From positions 434,001 through 498,000 of the forward strand of contig NC_014259.1 of the NCBI RefSeq assembly GCF_000196795.1: a DNA stretch of 64,000 nucleotides. Direction: 5' to 3'. The stretch's first letter is position 1. Each line of letters begins with the position of its first letter. The DNA is from Acinetobacter oleivorans DR1 (GTDB taxonomy: Bacteria > Pseudomonadota > Gammaproteobacteria > Pseudomonadales > Moraxellaceae). The notes below the pieces were generated by a model. That model did no database searches, was not told the DNA's origin, and worked only from the letters and a program-made list of their open reading frames with translations. The position numbers were made by a program, and so were the translations under genes. This document shows, in pieces, positions 48,768 through 56,836 of this stretch.

Positions 48768-50954
48768 TTAAACAGTATGGAAAGAATTATCTAAGAAGTT
48801 ATCAGTAAGTAATGACTGAGGTACGATAGTATGCGTCGTATTTGTTACGCTAGATACTGTAGAAGTTACTCCAACGAGTAAGCTGCCACTTGTTAACCCA
48901 CCAAGTAAATTAGAAATGACATCTAAGCCACCTTGACCAGTCGCCCCACCAGTTAAGCTACCTACGATATCCGTTACGATACCAATAGGGTTTTCTGTGC
49001 CACCAGTAACGCCACCAGTTAAACCGCCTAGAAGGTCAGTCACTACACCGAGTGGACTATCGCCGCTAACACTACCAGTTAAACCTCCAAGAAGATCAGT
49101 TACTACACCAAGAGGGCTATCACCACCAGTAACTACACCAAGAGGGCTATCACCACCAGTAACTCCACCAATAGTGCCTGTTACACCGCCAAGGATTTCT
49201 GTTAATAAACCAGTTGCAGTAGAGCCATTAGTAATAAGTGTACCGATAATACCAGTCGCTGATTCAGTTGCACCTTGAATATCACCACCGACTAAGTCAG
49301 ATACAACTTCAAGAGCACCATTTACTGTGTCGCGAGAAGTTTCGAAAGTTAGTGTGCCGAGGTCAGCAATTTCAGAAACAGGATGTTCTACTTGTGGAAG
49401 AATACCGATAATTGTATCCGCTACGGTATCAATACCAGTGTTGATAATTTCAGTTTTTAGGCTTTCAACGCCTTGAAGAATATCGATACCACCTTGAACC
49501 ACGTCGATCACTGGGGAGATTGGAGATGTGCCGCCACCGATACCGCCTGTTACGCCGCCGATGATGTCAGTTACGACTTCAAGAGGGTTACCACCAACGC
49601 CGCCTGTGACACCACCGATGATGTCAGTCACAACTTCAAGAGGATTACCACCAACGCCACCTGTTACACCGCCGATGATGTCAGTCACAACTTCAAGAGG
49701 ATTGCCACCAACACCGCCTGTGACACCACCAACTACATCTGTAACACTTCCTACCACACCAGTGATAATACCAGCAGCAGTTGTACCATTATTAATAAGT
49801 GTACCAATAATACCAGTTGCTGATTCAGTTGCACCTTGGATATCTCCGCCAACTAAATCAGAAACAACTTCAAGTGCACCGTTTACAGTGTCGCGAGAAG
49901 TTTCGAAAGTTAATGTGCCGAGGTCAGCAATTTCAGAAACAGGATGTTCAGTTTGTGGAAGAATGCCAATGATTGTGTCGGCAACAGTGTCGATACCTGT
50001 ATTAATAATTTCAGTTTTTAGGCTTTCAACGCCTTGAAGAATATCGATACCACCTTGAACTACGTCGATTACTGGAGAGATTGGAGATGTGCCGCCAACG
50101 CCGCCCGTTACGCCGCCGATGATGTCCGTCACAACTTCAAGAGGGTTACCACCAACGCCGCCTGTTACACCACCGATGATGTCCGTCACAACTTCAAGCG
50201 GATTACCACCAACGCCACCAGTTACACCGCCCACTACATCGGTAACACTTCCAACTACACCAGTGACAATACCTGTAGCAGTTGTACCATTGTTGATAAG
50301 TGTTTCAACAATTCCAGTTGCTGATGCAGTTGCGCCTGAGATATCTCCACCTACTAAATCAGAAACAACTTCAAGAGCACCGTTTACCGTGTCGCGAGAA
50401 GTTTCAAAAGTTAAGGTACCAAGGTCTGCAATTTCAGAAACAGGATGTTCAGTTTGTGGGAGTACTCCAATGATTGTTCCAGCAACAGTTTCAATGCCAG
50501 TGTTGATAATTTCTGTTTTTAGACTTTCGACACCCTGAAGAATATCGATACCACCTTGAACGACATCAATGACTGGGGAAATTGGTGATGTTCCGCCGGT
50601 CACACCACCTGTTACGCCACCGATAACACCAGTGACTACTTCAAGAGGGTTGCCACCAGATACGCCTCCAATCAAGCCACCAGTTACACCACCCACAACA
50701 TTGGTTACTGTTTCTAATGGATTTGTAGAACCGACAGTACCGGTTACAGTGCCAACCACATCAGAAACTAAGCCTGTTGCTGTATGCGTAACTGTATTAG
50801 TTACTGTAGAAATAACATTTGAAAGTAAGCCTGATGTTGAAACGTGTGCATCAACAGAAGAACCCGTGTTTACAGTGGTATTTACCGATACAACATTACC
50901 CAAGTCTTGAGTAACTTTTGAGATCGAAGATACGAGATTTTTTAGTAAAAACAT
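48768..50954 (-). CDS. Large Gly/Val/Thr-rich repeat protein, possibly surface-associated
   Basis: The 728-residue product consists almost wholly of repeats. Residues 1-120 are a Ser/Thr/Val-rich head. Three long units of about 108 residues (121-228, 288-395, 476-583; starting near SPISPVIDVVQGGIDILQG and containing SEIADLGTLTFETSRDTV) are joined by linkers made of two and then three 19-residue units (NPLEVVTDIIGGVTGGVGG), and the C-terminal part has several GDSPLGVVTDLLGGLTG units, ending in LTDNFLDNSFHTV. It contains no Cys. No classical signal peptide, membrane helix or anchor motif is evident, so secretion (for example type I) is only possible. The regular Val/Gly/Thr pattern suits a fibrous or adhesin-like protein. 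Function unknown; copy number probably varies. Confidence 0.8.
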   Translation of the reverse strand: MFLLKNLVSSISKVTQDLGNVVSVNTTVNTGSSVDAHVSTSGLLSNVISTVTNTVTHTATGLVSDVVGTVTGTVGSTNPLETVTNVVGGVTGGLIGGVSGGNPLEVVTGVIGGVTGGVTGGTSPISPVIDVVQGGIDILQGVESLKTEIINTGIETVAGTIIGVLPQTEHPVSEIADLGTLTFETSRDTVNGALEVVSDLVGGDISGATASATGIVETLINNGTTATGIVTGVVGSVTDVVGGVTGGVGGNPLEVVTDIIGGVTGGVGGNPLEVVTDIIGGVTGGVGGTSPISPVIDVVQGGIDILQGVESLKTEIINTGIDTVADTIIGILPQTEHPVSEIADLGTLTFETSRDTVNGALEVVSDLVGGDIQGATESATGIIGTLINNGTTAAGIITGVVGSVTDVVGGVTGGVGGNPLEVVTDIIGGVTGGVGGNPLEVVTDIIGGVTGGVGGNPLEVVTDIIGGVTGGIGGGTSPISPVIDVVQGGIDILQGVESLKTEIINTGIDTVADTIIGILPQVEHPVSEIADLGTLTFETSRDTVNGALEVVSDLVGGDIQGATESATGIIGTLITNGSTATGLLTEILGGVTGTIGGVTGGDSPLGVVTGGDSPLGVVTDLLGGLTGSVSGDSPLGVVTDLLGGLTGGVTGGTENPIGIVTDIVGSLTGGATGQGGLDVISNLLGGLTSGSLLVGVTSTVSSVTNTTHTIVPQSLLTDNFLDNSFHTV
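49206..49529. repeat. Long repeat unit 3 of the repeat protein (about 324 bp)
   Basis: Encodes residues 476-583, nearly identical in protein sequence to units at 49770-50093 and 50271-50594. It includes the shared PISPVIDVVQGGIDILQG start. Confidence 0.85.
49533..49703. repeat. Tandem 57-bp repeats, three copies
   Basis: Three in-frame copies of the 19-residue unit NPLEVVTDIIGGVTGGVGG (residues 418-474, the last ending GIGG). Copies differ at silent positions. Confidence 0.88.
49770..50093. repeat. Long repeat unit 2 of the repeat protein (about 324 bp)
   Basis: Encodes residues 288-395; differs from unit 3 at a few residues only (for example PQTEHP versus PQVEHP, TLINNGTTAAG versus TLITNGSTATG). 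Confidence 0.85.
50091..50204. repeat. Tandem 57-bp repeats, two copies
   Basis: Two in-frame copies of NPLEVVTDIIGGVTGGVGG (residues 251-288) form the linker between long units 1 and 2. Confidence 0.88.
50271..50594. repeat. Long repeat unit 1 of the repeat protein (about 324 bp)
   Basis: Encodes residues 121-228; the most divergent of the three (GIETVAGTIIGVLPQ and GDISGATASATG instead of GIDTVADTIIGILPQ and GDIQGATESATG). Confidence 0.85.
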
Positions 50955-51485
50955 GTTGGTCTATTTCCTATATAATTATGTATTTTTAAGTAAGTATTAT
51001 TTATTGCGCTACATAATTAATGAGATGTATATCTCAATAATTGGAATTTAGTATTGGTTAGATATCAAAAGCTGTCAATGTGTATTTTTAGTCACATTTT
51101 TTAATATTAAATAATATTTAAAGAAATAATAATTCATTTAATTTAGACGTAAAAATAATAATGGTTTTTATATAATATTTTTTTAATTAATTATATTTTT
51201 TCTTATATTTCCACTTATTTGAAGCAGTATATTAGATAAATTTTACTTGGGTCTATAATGTTAGGGCTTAGCTAGAAATATATTATTTCTATAATGTTGA
51301 GTGAAATGGTCGACTTTAACTTTTAGATATATGGCGAAATACGTCAAAAAGTCTATAAAACTTATTTGAAAAAAAATATTTCAAATACATCTTAGGTAAG
51401 AAAGTCTTCAATAATTTTAGCTCCTATTTTATGTAAAAGAGGAGTGTGGCTAAGAACTAGACGGTTGATGACAGAAAGATGAAAA
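50955..51485. other. AT-rich intergenic region without genes
   Basis: About 530 bases of very AT-rich sequence separate the repeat-protein start from the third tRNA-Arg. No frame of notable length or good ribosome binding site is seen; the longest small frames stop after about 10-12 codons. It must hold the repeat-protein promoter. AGAAATA-TAT-TATTTCT at about 51273-51290 is an inverted repeat and TCTATAATGTT occurs twice. The composition resembles silenced or transferred DNA. Confidence 0.6.
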
Positions 51486-51502
51486 AAGGCTTCCTAAGCC
51501 TT
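51486..51502 (-). terminator. Terminator-like hairpin before tRNA-Arg copy 3
   Basis: AAGGCTT-CCT-AAGCCTT forms a 7-bp stem followed by TTTTTT on the minus strand. It could stop minus-strand read-through from the nitroreductase gene. Confidence 0.55.
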
Positions 51503-51512
51503 AAAAAATGCG

Positions 51513-51518
51513 TATAAT
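51513..51518 (+). promoter_or_regulatory. -10 box of tRNA-Arg copy 3
   Basis: A consensus TATAAT lies 16 bases before the tRNA, so this copy has its own promoter; no clear -35 hexamer is seen 17 bases upstream. Confidence 0.6.
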
Positions 51519-51534
51519 GCGCAACATCAAGTAC

Positions 51535-51611
51535 GCGCTCATAGCTCAGCTGGATAGAGCACTTGGCTACGAACTAAGGGGTCGGGAGTTCGAATCTCTC
51601 TGAGCGCACCA
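51535..51611 (+). tRNA. tRNA-Arg (anticodon ACG), copy 3
   Basis: Identical to copies at 47805 and 47921, with encoded CCA. It stands alone 3.5 kb from the tRNA cluster and is followed by a near-copy of the terminator that follows copy 2. Confidence 0.95.
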
Positions 51612-51622
51612 CTTGAAGAATT

Positions 51623-51647
51623 AACCGCTATATATAGCGGTTTTTTT
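51623..51647 (+). terminator. Intrinsic terminator of tRNA-Arg copy 3
   Basis: AACCGCT and AGCGGTT form a 7-bp stem around a 6-base loop, followed by a run of T. Confidence 0.88.
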
Positions 51648-51724
51648 GTGCCTATTTTTTGTCATTTCTATTCAAAGCCGGTGCTCGTGGCAACCAGCTT
51701 TGAAAAGAATTAAAAAGTAGAAAA

Positions 51725-52417
51725 TTAGCCAAATGTTTTAAAACGATTTTCATCTTCAATAAAAGCTTTTTCTCCGGCTTCGCCTTCGATTGAACCAAAT
51801 ACTAATTGAGCTCTTAATTTCCAATGAGCGGGAACATTAAATGTAGCATTAATTTTCTCATCAATGATTGGATTGTAGTGTTGCAAAGAAGCCCCAAGAC
51901 CTTGTTCAGCCAGTACGTTCCATACTGCAAATTGTGCAATTGCTGTTGAGTGCTCAGACCAGATTGGAAAATTATCTGCATATGCTTCAAATTGCTCTTG
52001 TAGACCTTTAATCACATGTTGGTCTTCAAAAAATAAAACTGTACCTGTACCTGCCGCAAAACTTTGAATTTTCTGTTCAGTTCCAGTTAGGGCTTCTGCT
52101 GGAATAATCGTTTTTAATACATCTAAAACAATATTCCAGAAATTTTGGTGGGACTGATCAAATAAAATCACAACGCGAGAAGACTGGGAGTTAAAAGCAG
52201 ATGGGCTATGTTTTACAGCCTCTTGAATTAATTTTTCAATTTCAGTTGGGGACTGTTTTAAGTTCTTTCCTATTGAATAAATTGAACGACGTTTTTTAAT
52301 TAATTCTAAAAAGCTTGGTTCATTTGAAAGGTTCGTCTCTTGAGTGGTGTGCGTAACCACATCTTTTGAGACTGTTGCTTTTTGATTTAAGCCAAATAAT
52401 TTTGCAAAAAAAGACAT
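51725..52417 (-). CDS. Nitroreductase-family protein
   Basis: From ATG 52417 the 230-residue protein is an FMN-binding nitroreductase fold enzyme (LIKKRRSIYSIGKNL with the FMN-binding Arg pair, VKHSPSAFNSQSSRVVIL, and LAEQGLGASLQHYNPIIDE). It is nearest to the Frm2/Hbn1-like subgroup by the SPSAFNSQSSR motif, and probably reduces nitro or quinone compounds with NAD(P)H. Upstream ATG-like starts at 52429 lack a ribosome binding site, whereas GTGGA lies before 52417. A short basic leader (FFAKLFGLNQKATVSKDVV) is unusual but conserved-looking. It stands alone; substrate unknown. Confidence 0.85.
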   Translation of the reverse strand: MSFFAKLFGLNQKATVSKDVVTHTTQETNLSNEPSFLELIKKRRSIYSIGKNLKQSPTEIEKLIQEAVKHSPSAFNSQSSRVVILFDQSHQNFWNIVLDVLKTIIPAEALTGTEQKIQSFAAGTGTVLFFEDQHVIKGLQEQFEAYADNFPIWSEHSTAIAQFAVWNVLAEQGLGASLQHYNPIIDEKINATFNVPAHWKLRAQLVFGSIEGEAGEKAFIEDENRFKTFG

Positions 52418-52640
52418 GAGACATTCCACTAAGAAGGTGATGCTCTTATTGTAGAAATTTTAAAAAGTGAAATAAGCTCAAAAAATATGAATCTACGTTC
52501 CATATATGCAACGAAAAATATTTTGCAACTGAACTATAACTGCTTCTTTTAAACAAAACAAAAAATAGCCTTTGATTCGTTTTAAAGCTGAAATGAATAT
52601 GCTCTAATAGTTTCGATTTATTGAGTATTGATGCATTGCA

Positions 52641-53138
52641 ATGACTGAGCAAAAAACAGCTTTATCTTTACGTTACTATTTGAATTTAGAAGAATCACAA
52701 GATGGATTTTCGTTAGTAACATTTGGGAAAAAACAATTTACCCGTTTTCTAACACCTGCGATTAGCATTGCAATTATTATTTGGGGACTTTATTTAGGTT
52801 TCTCTGGGGTTGGCCGATATTATGTCGGATTAGGTTTGTTTTTTCTGGTGATGCAAGGGCTGATGCGTTATTGGCTTTTACCGATGTTATTTAAACGTCA
52901 ATTTGTTCGTTACCAGTTCGGAAAGAGTGAGCAGGGAATCGACCTTTATCAAGATTATTTTGAGCTTTATTCCAGTGAGCGTAAGCAAGTAGTGCAATAT
53001 GCGGATGTGCAAACCTTTGCTAAAGGTAAGCTGACGTACATGCTTGAGTTAAAAAACAAAACTGTAATTATTGTGCCAAAGCGAGCATTTGCACAGGTTT
53101 CAGATCAAACGATATTTGAAAATACATTTAAGAAATAG
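52641..53138 (+). CDS. YcxB-like membrane protein
   Basis: The 165-residue protein has two membrane helices near residues 35-55 and 58-80 (LTPAISIAIIIWGLYLGF and YVGLGLFFLVMQGLMRYWLL), then a cytoplasmic YcxB-like domain (GIDLYQDYFELYSSERKQVVQYADV, LKNKTVIIVPKRAF). YcxB-like domains are common and uncharacterised, resembling PH folds. It is divergent from the nitroreductase gene and followed after 39 bases by an FAH-family gene. Function is unknown. Confidence 0.78.
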   Translation: MTEQKTALSLRYYLNLEESQDGFSLVTFGKKQFTRFLTPAISIAIIIWGLYLGFSGVGRYYVGLGLFFLVMQGLMRYWLLPMLFKRQFVRYQFGKSEQGIDLYQDYFELYSSERKQVVQYADVQTFAKGKLTYMLELKNKTVIIVPKRAFAQVSDQTIFENTFKK

Positions 53139-53177
53139 ATTATTGGAATTATTAGCCGCAACAACAAAGGAAGCCTC

Positions 53178-53819
53178 ATGAATACACGTCCTTCAAAAAT
53201 CGTTTGCGTAGGCAGAAGCTATGCTGATCATGTCAAAGAATTAAATAATGCTATGCCTGACAAGCCTATATTATTTATTAAACCACCTAGTAGTTTGATT
53301 GGTTTAAATGACGGTATTTCCTGGAATCCAGCTTGGGGCAGTTGTCATTTTGAGTGTGAATTAGTTTTACGCATTGACCAGCCTTTAAAAGGTGAAACAG
53401 ATCCTGAAAAAGCATTAAAAGCGATTGGTGCGGTGACATTAGGTCTTGATTTAACAATGCGTGATTTACAAAATGATCTGAAAAGTAAAGGTCATCCATG
53501 GGAACGTGCAAAAGCTTTTGATGGTGCTTGTGTATTAGCTGATTGGGTAGATTTGAGCGAAATTACAGATTGGCAAGAAACTAAATTCACTTTCCATATT
53601 AATGATGAATTGCGTCAAGATGGTAATACGGCATTATTAATGTTTACCATTGGTGATCTATTAGCTGATATTAATCAGGTATTTTCACTAGAACCGGGTG
53701 ATGTAATTATGACAGGTTCACCTGCTGGTGTTGGGCCATTACACTCGGATGATCAGTTAAAAATGACATTAAAAGGTGCAACGCAAGATTTTGTATGGAA
53801 AACTTTTGTGAAAGCATAA
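53178..53819 (+). CDS. Fumarylacetoacetate hydrolase-family protein
   Basis: The 213-residue product is a small FAH-fold enzyme like E. coli YcgM. It shows VGRSYADHVKEL, the metal-binding CHFECELVLRI (Glu ligands), VTLGLDLTMRDLQNDLKSKGHPWERAKAFDGAC (residues about 90-122) and GDVIMTGSPAGVGPL. Such enzymes hydrolyse or decarboxylate acyl-pyruvates such as oxaloacetate or acylpyruvates. AAAGGAAG precedes the start. It may be co-transcribed with the YcxB-like gene and ends in a two-way terminator. Exact substrate is not readable. Confidence 0.88.
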   Translation: MNTRPSKIVCVGRSYADHVKELNNAMPDKPILFIKPPSSLIGLNDGISWNPAWGSCHFECELVLRIDQPLKGETDPEKALKAIGAVTLGLDLTMRDLQNDLKSKGHPWERAKAFDGACVLADWVDLSEITDWQETKFTFHINDELRQDGNTALLMFTIGDLLADINQVFSLEPGDVIMTGSPAGVGPLHSDDQLKMTLKGATQDFVWKTFVKA

Positions 53820-53840
53820 GCTATTCCTAAATTTCCCAAT

Positions 53841-53876
53841 AAAAAACCCTATTATTTTTCAATAATAGGGTTTTTT
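53841..53876. terminator. Bidirectional intrinsic terminator
   Basis: A 16-bp perfect stem (AAAAAACCCTATTATT and complement) around a short loop lies between the FAH-family gene and convergent yihY. Confidence 0.93.
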
Positions 53877-53924
53877 ATTGTCTAGAAGTGGAAGATATTT
53901 ATATTAATAAATCGCCTTATTTTT

Positions 53925-55172
53925 CTATTTCTCTTCAAAAATTGTTGAAAGTGGAATAGAAAGTTTTGCAGCCAAATAATCATTAGATTCAATGAGCGCT
54001 GGTCCAATTTTTTCCATCCATTCATCGTCATCATGCACATTTTGGACATCTTGACGTAAAGGCAATGGGTACGGAAGGGCTGTGAAAAAACTCCAGAAAT
54101 CAACTTGGGATAAATTACGCGCTAGAACATATTCATCTTTATCGGTGCGTTTAACTAAATTTTGTTCTTCTAGTAAAAGCACATAAGCAGGCCAGCGACC
54201 AATTTCTCCACGGCCTAAAATTTCTAAAGCTTCTTTATCACTTACACTTTCACCCAGCTTTTGCTTTTTATAAAACAGCTCAAGAATATCTAATAACATT
54301 AGAACAGGATGTCGTTTTTGTTCTTTACCTGAGTGAAAAGCAGTTAAAGCAAAACTAACTTCTACACCCAGTAAAATAATATTCCATGAAAGAAAGATCC
54401 ATAATAGGAAAATGGGTACTGCTGCAAATGCGCCGTAGATCAGTTCATAGCTGGTGAAATTTGACATGACGAAGCTGAATAAGTTCTTGAGAATTTCAAA
54501 AAGTACAGCACTTAAGCAGGCCGCTATACCAGCTGCATAAACTGGAACTGTTCGGTTCGGAATAGTCCAATACAAAATAAAAAAGCCAACAATGGTCAAT
54601 AAGAAAGAAATTAACCAGAGTATAAATGACCCATCAAGTTGATATCCTGCAAAATTATTGCTGAGAATATTCATGGAAGCGACAGTCGAGGAAATGACGA
54701 ATGCACTTCCTAAGATAATCGGACCTAAAGAGATGATGGTCCAGTAACGCATAAAACCCATAATGCCACTACGAGTTTCTTTTACGCGCCAAATGCGATT
54801 AAAGACGGTTTCAATTGAGGTCAGCATTAAAACGGTAGTGACGAATAAAAACAGCACACCAATAACGGTCAGGTTGCTCGATTTCTCTGTGAAAGCGTTT
54901 AGAGCTTTATCAAATGCAATAGTGCTCTTAGGTAAAAAATTACTATAGATTAAATGTTGGAGCTGTTGTCTTGCAGGTTCTAGCGCTTTAATTGAAGAGA
55001 TAATAACTAAAAAAACCGTTAACATCGGCACAACTGCGAATAGTGTTGTATAGGTGAGGGAACCAGCTTGTTCACGGCACCGATCAGCTTCAAAACGTTT
55101 AAATACATATAAAACGAACTGAAACCAGGTTTTATTATAAAAAGGAAGCTTACTTAAAAAACGTTGTAACAT
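53925..55172 (-). CDS. YihY/BrkB-family inner-membrane protein
   Basis: The 415-residue protein has six membrane helices of the YihY/UPF0761 family (AGSLTYTTLFAVVPMLTVFLVIISSIKALEP near residue 37, and FAAVPIFLLWIFLSWNIILLG near 250). The C-terminal part (about 290-415) is soluble, with a winged-helix-like EALEILGRGEIGRWPAYVLLLEEQNLV. The family was once called RNase BN, which is incorrect; the physiological role is not known, although it has been linked to serum resistance in Bordetella (BrkB). It is transcribed alone and convergent with the FAH-family gene. Confidence 0.9.
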   Translation of the reverse strand: MLQRFLSKLPFYNKTWFQFVLYVFKRFEADRCREQAGSLTYTTLFAVVPMLTVFLVIISSIKALEPARQQLQHLIYSNFLPKSTIAFDKALNAFTEKSSNLTVIGVLFLFVTTVLMLTSIETVFNRIWRVKETRSGIMGFMRYWTIISLGPIILGSAFVISSTVASMNILSNNFAGYQLDGSFILWLISFLLTIVGFFILYWTIPNRTVPVYAAGIAACLSAVLFEILKNLFSFVMSNFTSYELIYGAFAAVPIFLLWIFLSWNIILLGVEVSFALTAFHSGKEQKRHPVLMLLDILELFYKKQKLGESVSDKEALEILGRGEIGRWPAYVLLLEEQNLVKRTDKDEYVLARNLSQVDFWSFFTALPYPLPLRQDVQNVHDDDEWMEKIGPALIESNDYLAAKLSIPLSTIFEEK

Positions 55173-55532
55173 GCGTTGTCTATCCCGATTTTTTTAATCA
55201 TCATGTTGGGCGATTAATAGCTTATCAAAGTATGAGCTGAAGAACTCAAATCGTAGATTAAAGCAAAATAATAACTTATAGAATTAAAGTCGTTCTGTAA
55301 GTTTACTATGCGCTATAGAAAAAATTGTAGCCATAATCTTTTCAGAAAAGTTGGCTTTCTGTTGTGTGATCATAAGATTCAGCAAAAATTGATGAACCTT
55401 TTACTCAACGAATTTGAGAAATTTGCTCGTGTTGCCTTTAACGCTAAACAATCAATCACCTCTAGAATTTCATAAAATTGGTTTCGCCAAAAAAATAAAA
55501 AATACCGTATAGTGTTCTTTTTAACAAAATTT
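55173..55532. other. Intergenic region between yihY and wrbA
   Basis: About 360 bases between divergent yihY and wrbA. It must contain both promoters. I see no structural RNA, repeat or plausible small frame. Confidence 0.55.
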
Positions 55533-56141
55533 ATGAAACCGATGCAACCTTACATTCTTGTACTCTATTACAGTAAATATGGTTCTACTAAAGAAATGGC
55601 GCATTTAATTGCCAATGGTGTTGAGTCTGCGGGTATGTCAGTGAAAATTCGGACAGTGCCAAATATTGCTCCGGTCGTCACGGTAGCTGAACCTAGTATT
55701 CCGGCAGAAGGCGATATCTACTGTACGTTAGATGATCTAGCGAATTGTGCAGGTCTGGCGTTGGGTTCCCCAACTCGCTTCGGCAATATGGCAAGTGAAA
55801 TGAAATATTTTTGGGACCAAACGACGAGTCTTTGGCTCAATGGGGCATTACATAATAAACCTGCTTGTGTTTTTACTTCTTCTGGATCAATGCATGGTGG
55901 ACAGGAGAGTACTTTACTCACGATGTTACCGCCGTTATTTCATCACGGGATGATGATTTTGGGATTACCAAATGCAATTCCAGCTTTATCTAACACTAAA
56001 ACAGGTGGAACACCATATGGGGCAAGTCATGTAAGCGGACCCCGCCATGACCAGAGCTTAAGTCAGGATGAAAAGATTTTGTGTGAAGCTCAAGGTAAGC
56101 GTTTGGGTGAAGTTGTTAAAAAGCTTGTAGTTTCTCTTTAA
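55533..56141 (+). CDS. wrbA: NAD(P)H:quinone oxidoreductase, WrbA type
   Basis: From ATG 55533 the 202-residue flavodoxin-like enzyme reduces quinones by two electrons using FMN and so avoids semiquinone formation. The FMN-binding loop is YYSKYGSTKEMA (near residue 12), followed by LGSPTRFGNMASEMKYFWDQT and TSSGSMHGGQESTLL. Frames upstream open at GTG 55512, and ATG 55542 is also possible; none has a good ribosome binding site. The gene is monocistronic, followed by a strong terminator. Family assignment is firm. Confidence 0.92.
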   Translation: MKPMQPYILVLYYSKYGSTKEMAHLIANGVESAGMSVKIRTVPNIAPVVTVAEPSIPAEGDIYCTLDDLANCAGLALGSPTRFGNMASEMKYFWDQTTSLWLNGALHNKPACVFTSSGSMHGGQESTLLTMLPPLFHHGMMILGLPNAIPALSNTKTGGTPYGASHVSGPRHDQSLSQDEKILCEAQGKRLGEVVKKLVVSL

Positions 56142-56150
56142 ACAGCCAAA

Positions 56151-56178
56151 AAAAAAGAGCGGATATCCGCTCTTTTTT
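56151..56178. terminator. Bidirectional intrinsic terminator
   Basis: AAAAAAGAGCGGAT and its perfect complement are directly adjacent, with no extra loop bases, so the top pairs open to form the turn. It separates convergent wrbA and xpt. Confidence 0.9.
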
Positions 56179-56189
56179 ATTTGCACAAT

Positions 56190-56765
56190 TTATTCTTTTA
56201 CAAAAGTAACTTTACCATCTGTAAGAGAAAGAACACGTGCTAATGACTCAACTCGGTAGCCTTTTTCAAGCAATAAATCACGGCCCGGTTGGAATGATTT
56301 TTCAATCACGATACCAACTCCCACAACTTCTGCATTTGCTTGGTGAATTAAATCAATTAGTCCTAATGCTGCTTGGCCATTCGCCAAGAAGTCATCAATA
56401 ACTAATGCTTTATCAGTTGAATGAAGGTGTTTGTTTGAAATCGCAATCGTGCTTTCAGTTTGTTTAGTAAAACTAAATACTTTAGAGCGATATAAGTCAT
56501 CTTTTAACGTCAATGACTGATATTTACGAGCGAAAATTACAGGTACACCAAGTTCCAAACCTGCCATGATTGCAGGTGCAATACCTGATGCTTCAATGGT
56601 AATAATCTTGGTAATCCCTGCATCTTTAAAGCGAGCGGCAAATTCTTTACCAATCTGCTGCATTAATACAGGATCAATTTGGTGGTTTAAGAAAGCGTCG
56701 ACTTTCAAGACTTGATCAGATAGAACGATACCTTCTGTTAAGATTTTCTGTTCTAGTGCGTGCAC
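56190..56765 (-). CDS. xpt: Xanthine phosphoribosyltransferase
   Basis: The 191-residue enzyme adds a phosphoribosyl group to xanthine for purine salvage, forming XMP. The PRPP loop is LVIDDFLANGQAALGLI (near residues 125-141), and the ITKIITIEASGIAPAIMAGLELGVPVIFARK region is typical for Xpt. I chose GTG 56765, which is preceded by AGAGGA at 8 bases and gives the standard length; the open frame extends to 56819. No purine riboswitch is apparent. It follows the DUF3108 gene on the same strand by 71 bases and may form an operon with it. Confidence 0.92.
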   Translation of the reverse strand: MHALEQKILTEGIVLSDQVLKVDAFLNHQIDPVLMQQIGKEFAARFKDAGITKIITIEASGIAPAIMAGLELGVPVIFARKYQSLTLKDDLYRSKVFSFTKQTESTIAISNKHLHSTDKALVIDDFLANGQAALGLIDLIHQANAEVVGVGIVIEKSFQPGRDLLLEKGYRVESLARVLSLTDGKVTFVKE

Positions 56766-56836
56766 GGGAGAATCCTCTAGACGGATGCTTTTAAAGCAAA
56801 TGCGTATTTTAAAAAGCATCCGAAAAAATGCAAGCT

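Larger units (their letters stand above)
51535..51660 (+). repeat. tRNA-Arg direct repeat, right copy
   Basis: Matches 47921-48046 over the tRNA and about 49 bases beyond, differing by one missing A after CCA and a few substitutions around the terminator loop (CTATAT versus CTTTT). Confidence 0.9.

Noticed and set aside
49530..50210. Regular 57-bp direct repeats resembling a CRISPR array
   Set aside because: The repeats are in frame, differ at silent positions, have no unique spacers, and encode the Gly/Val unit of the repeat protein; no cas gene is near.
48997..50910. Long plus-strand open frames opposite the repeat protein, rich in Pro/Thr/Val
   Set aside because: They are antisense shadows of the repeat gene, reflecting its biased codons; they lack ribosome binding sites and show no independent features.
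47800..51660. Prophage or integrative element in tRNA-Arg
   Set aside because: No integrase, phage gene or plasmid gene is present; only the duplicated tRNA and accessory-like cargo support transfer, so it is kept as a finding and not as a mobile element.
53925..55172. Ribonuclease BN
   Set aside because: The old name for the YihY family is a misannotation; the protein is a membrane protein with no nuclease motif.
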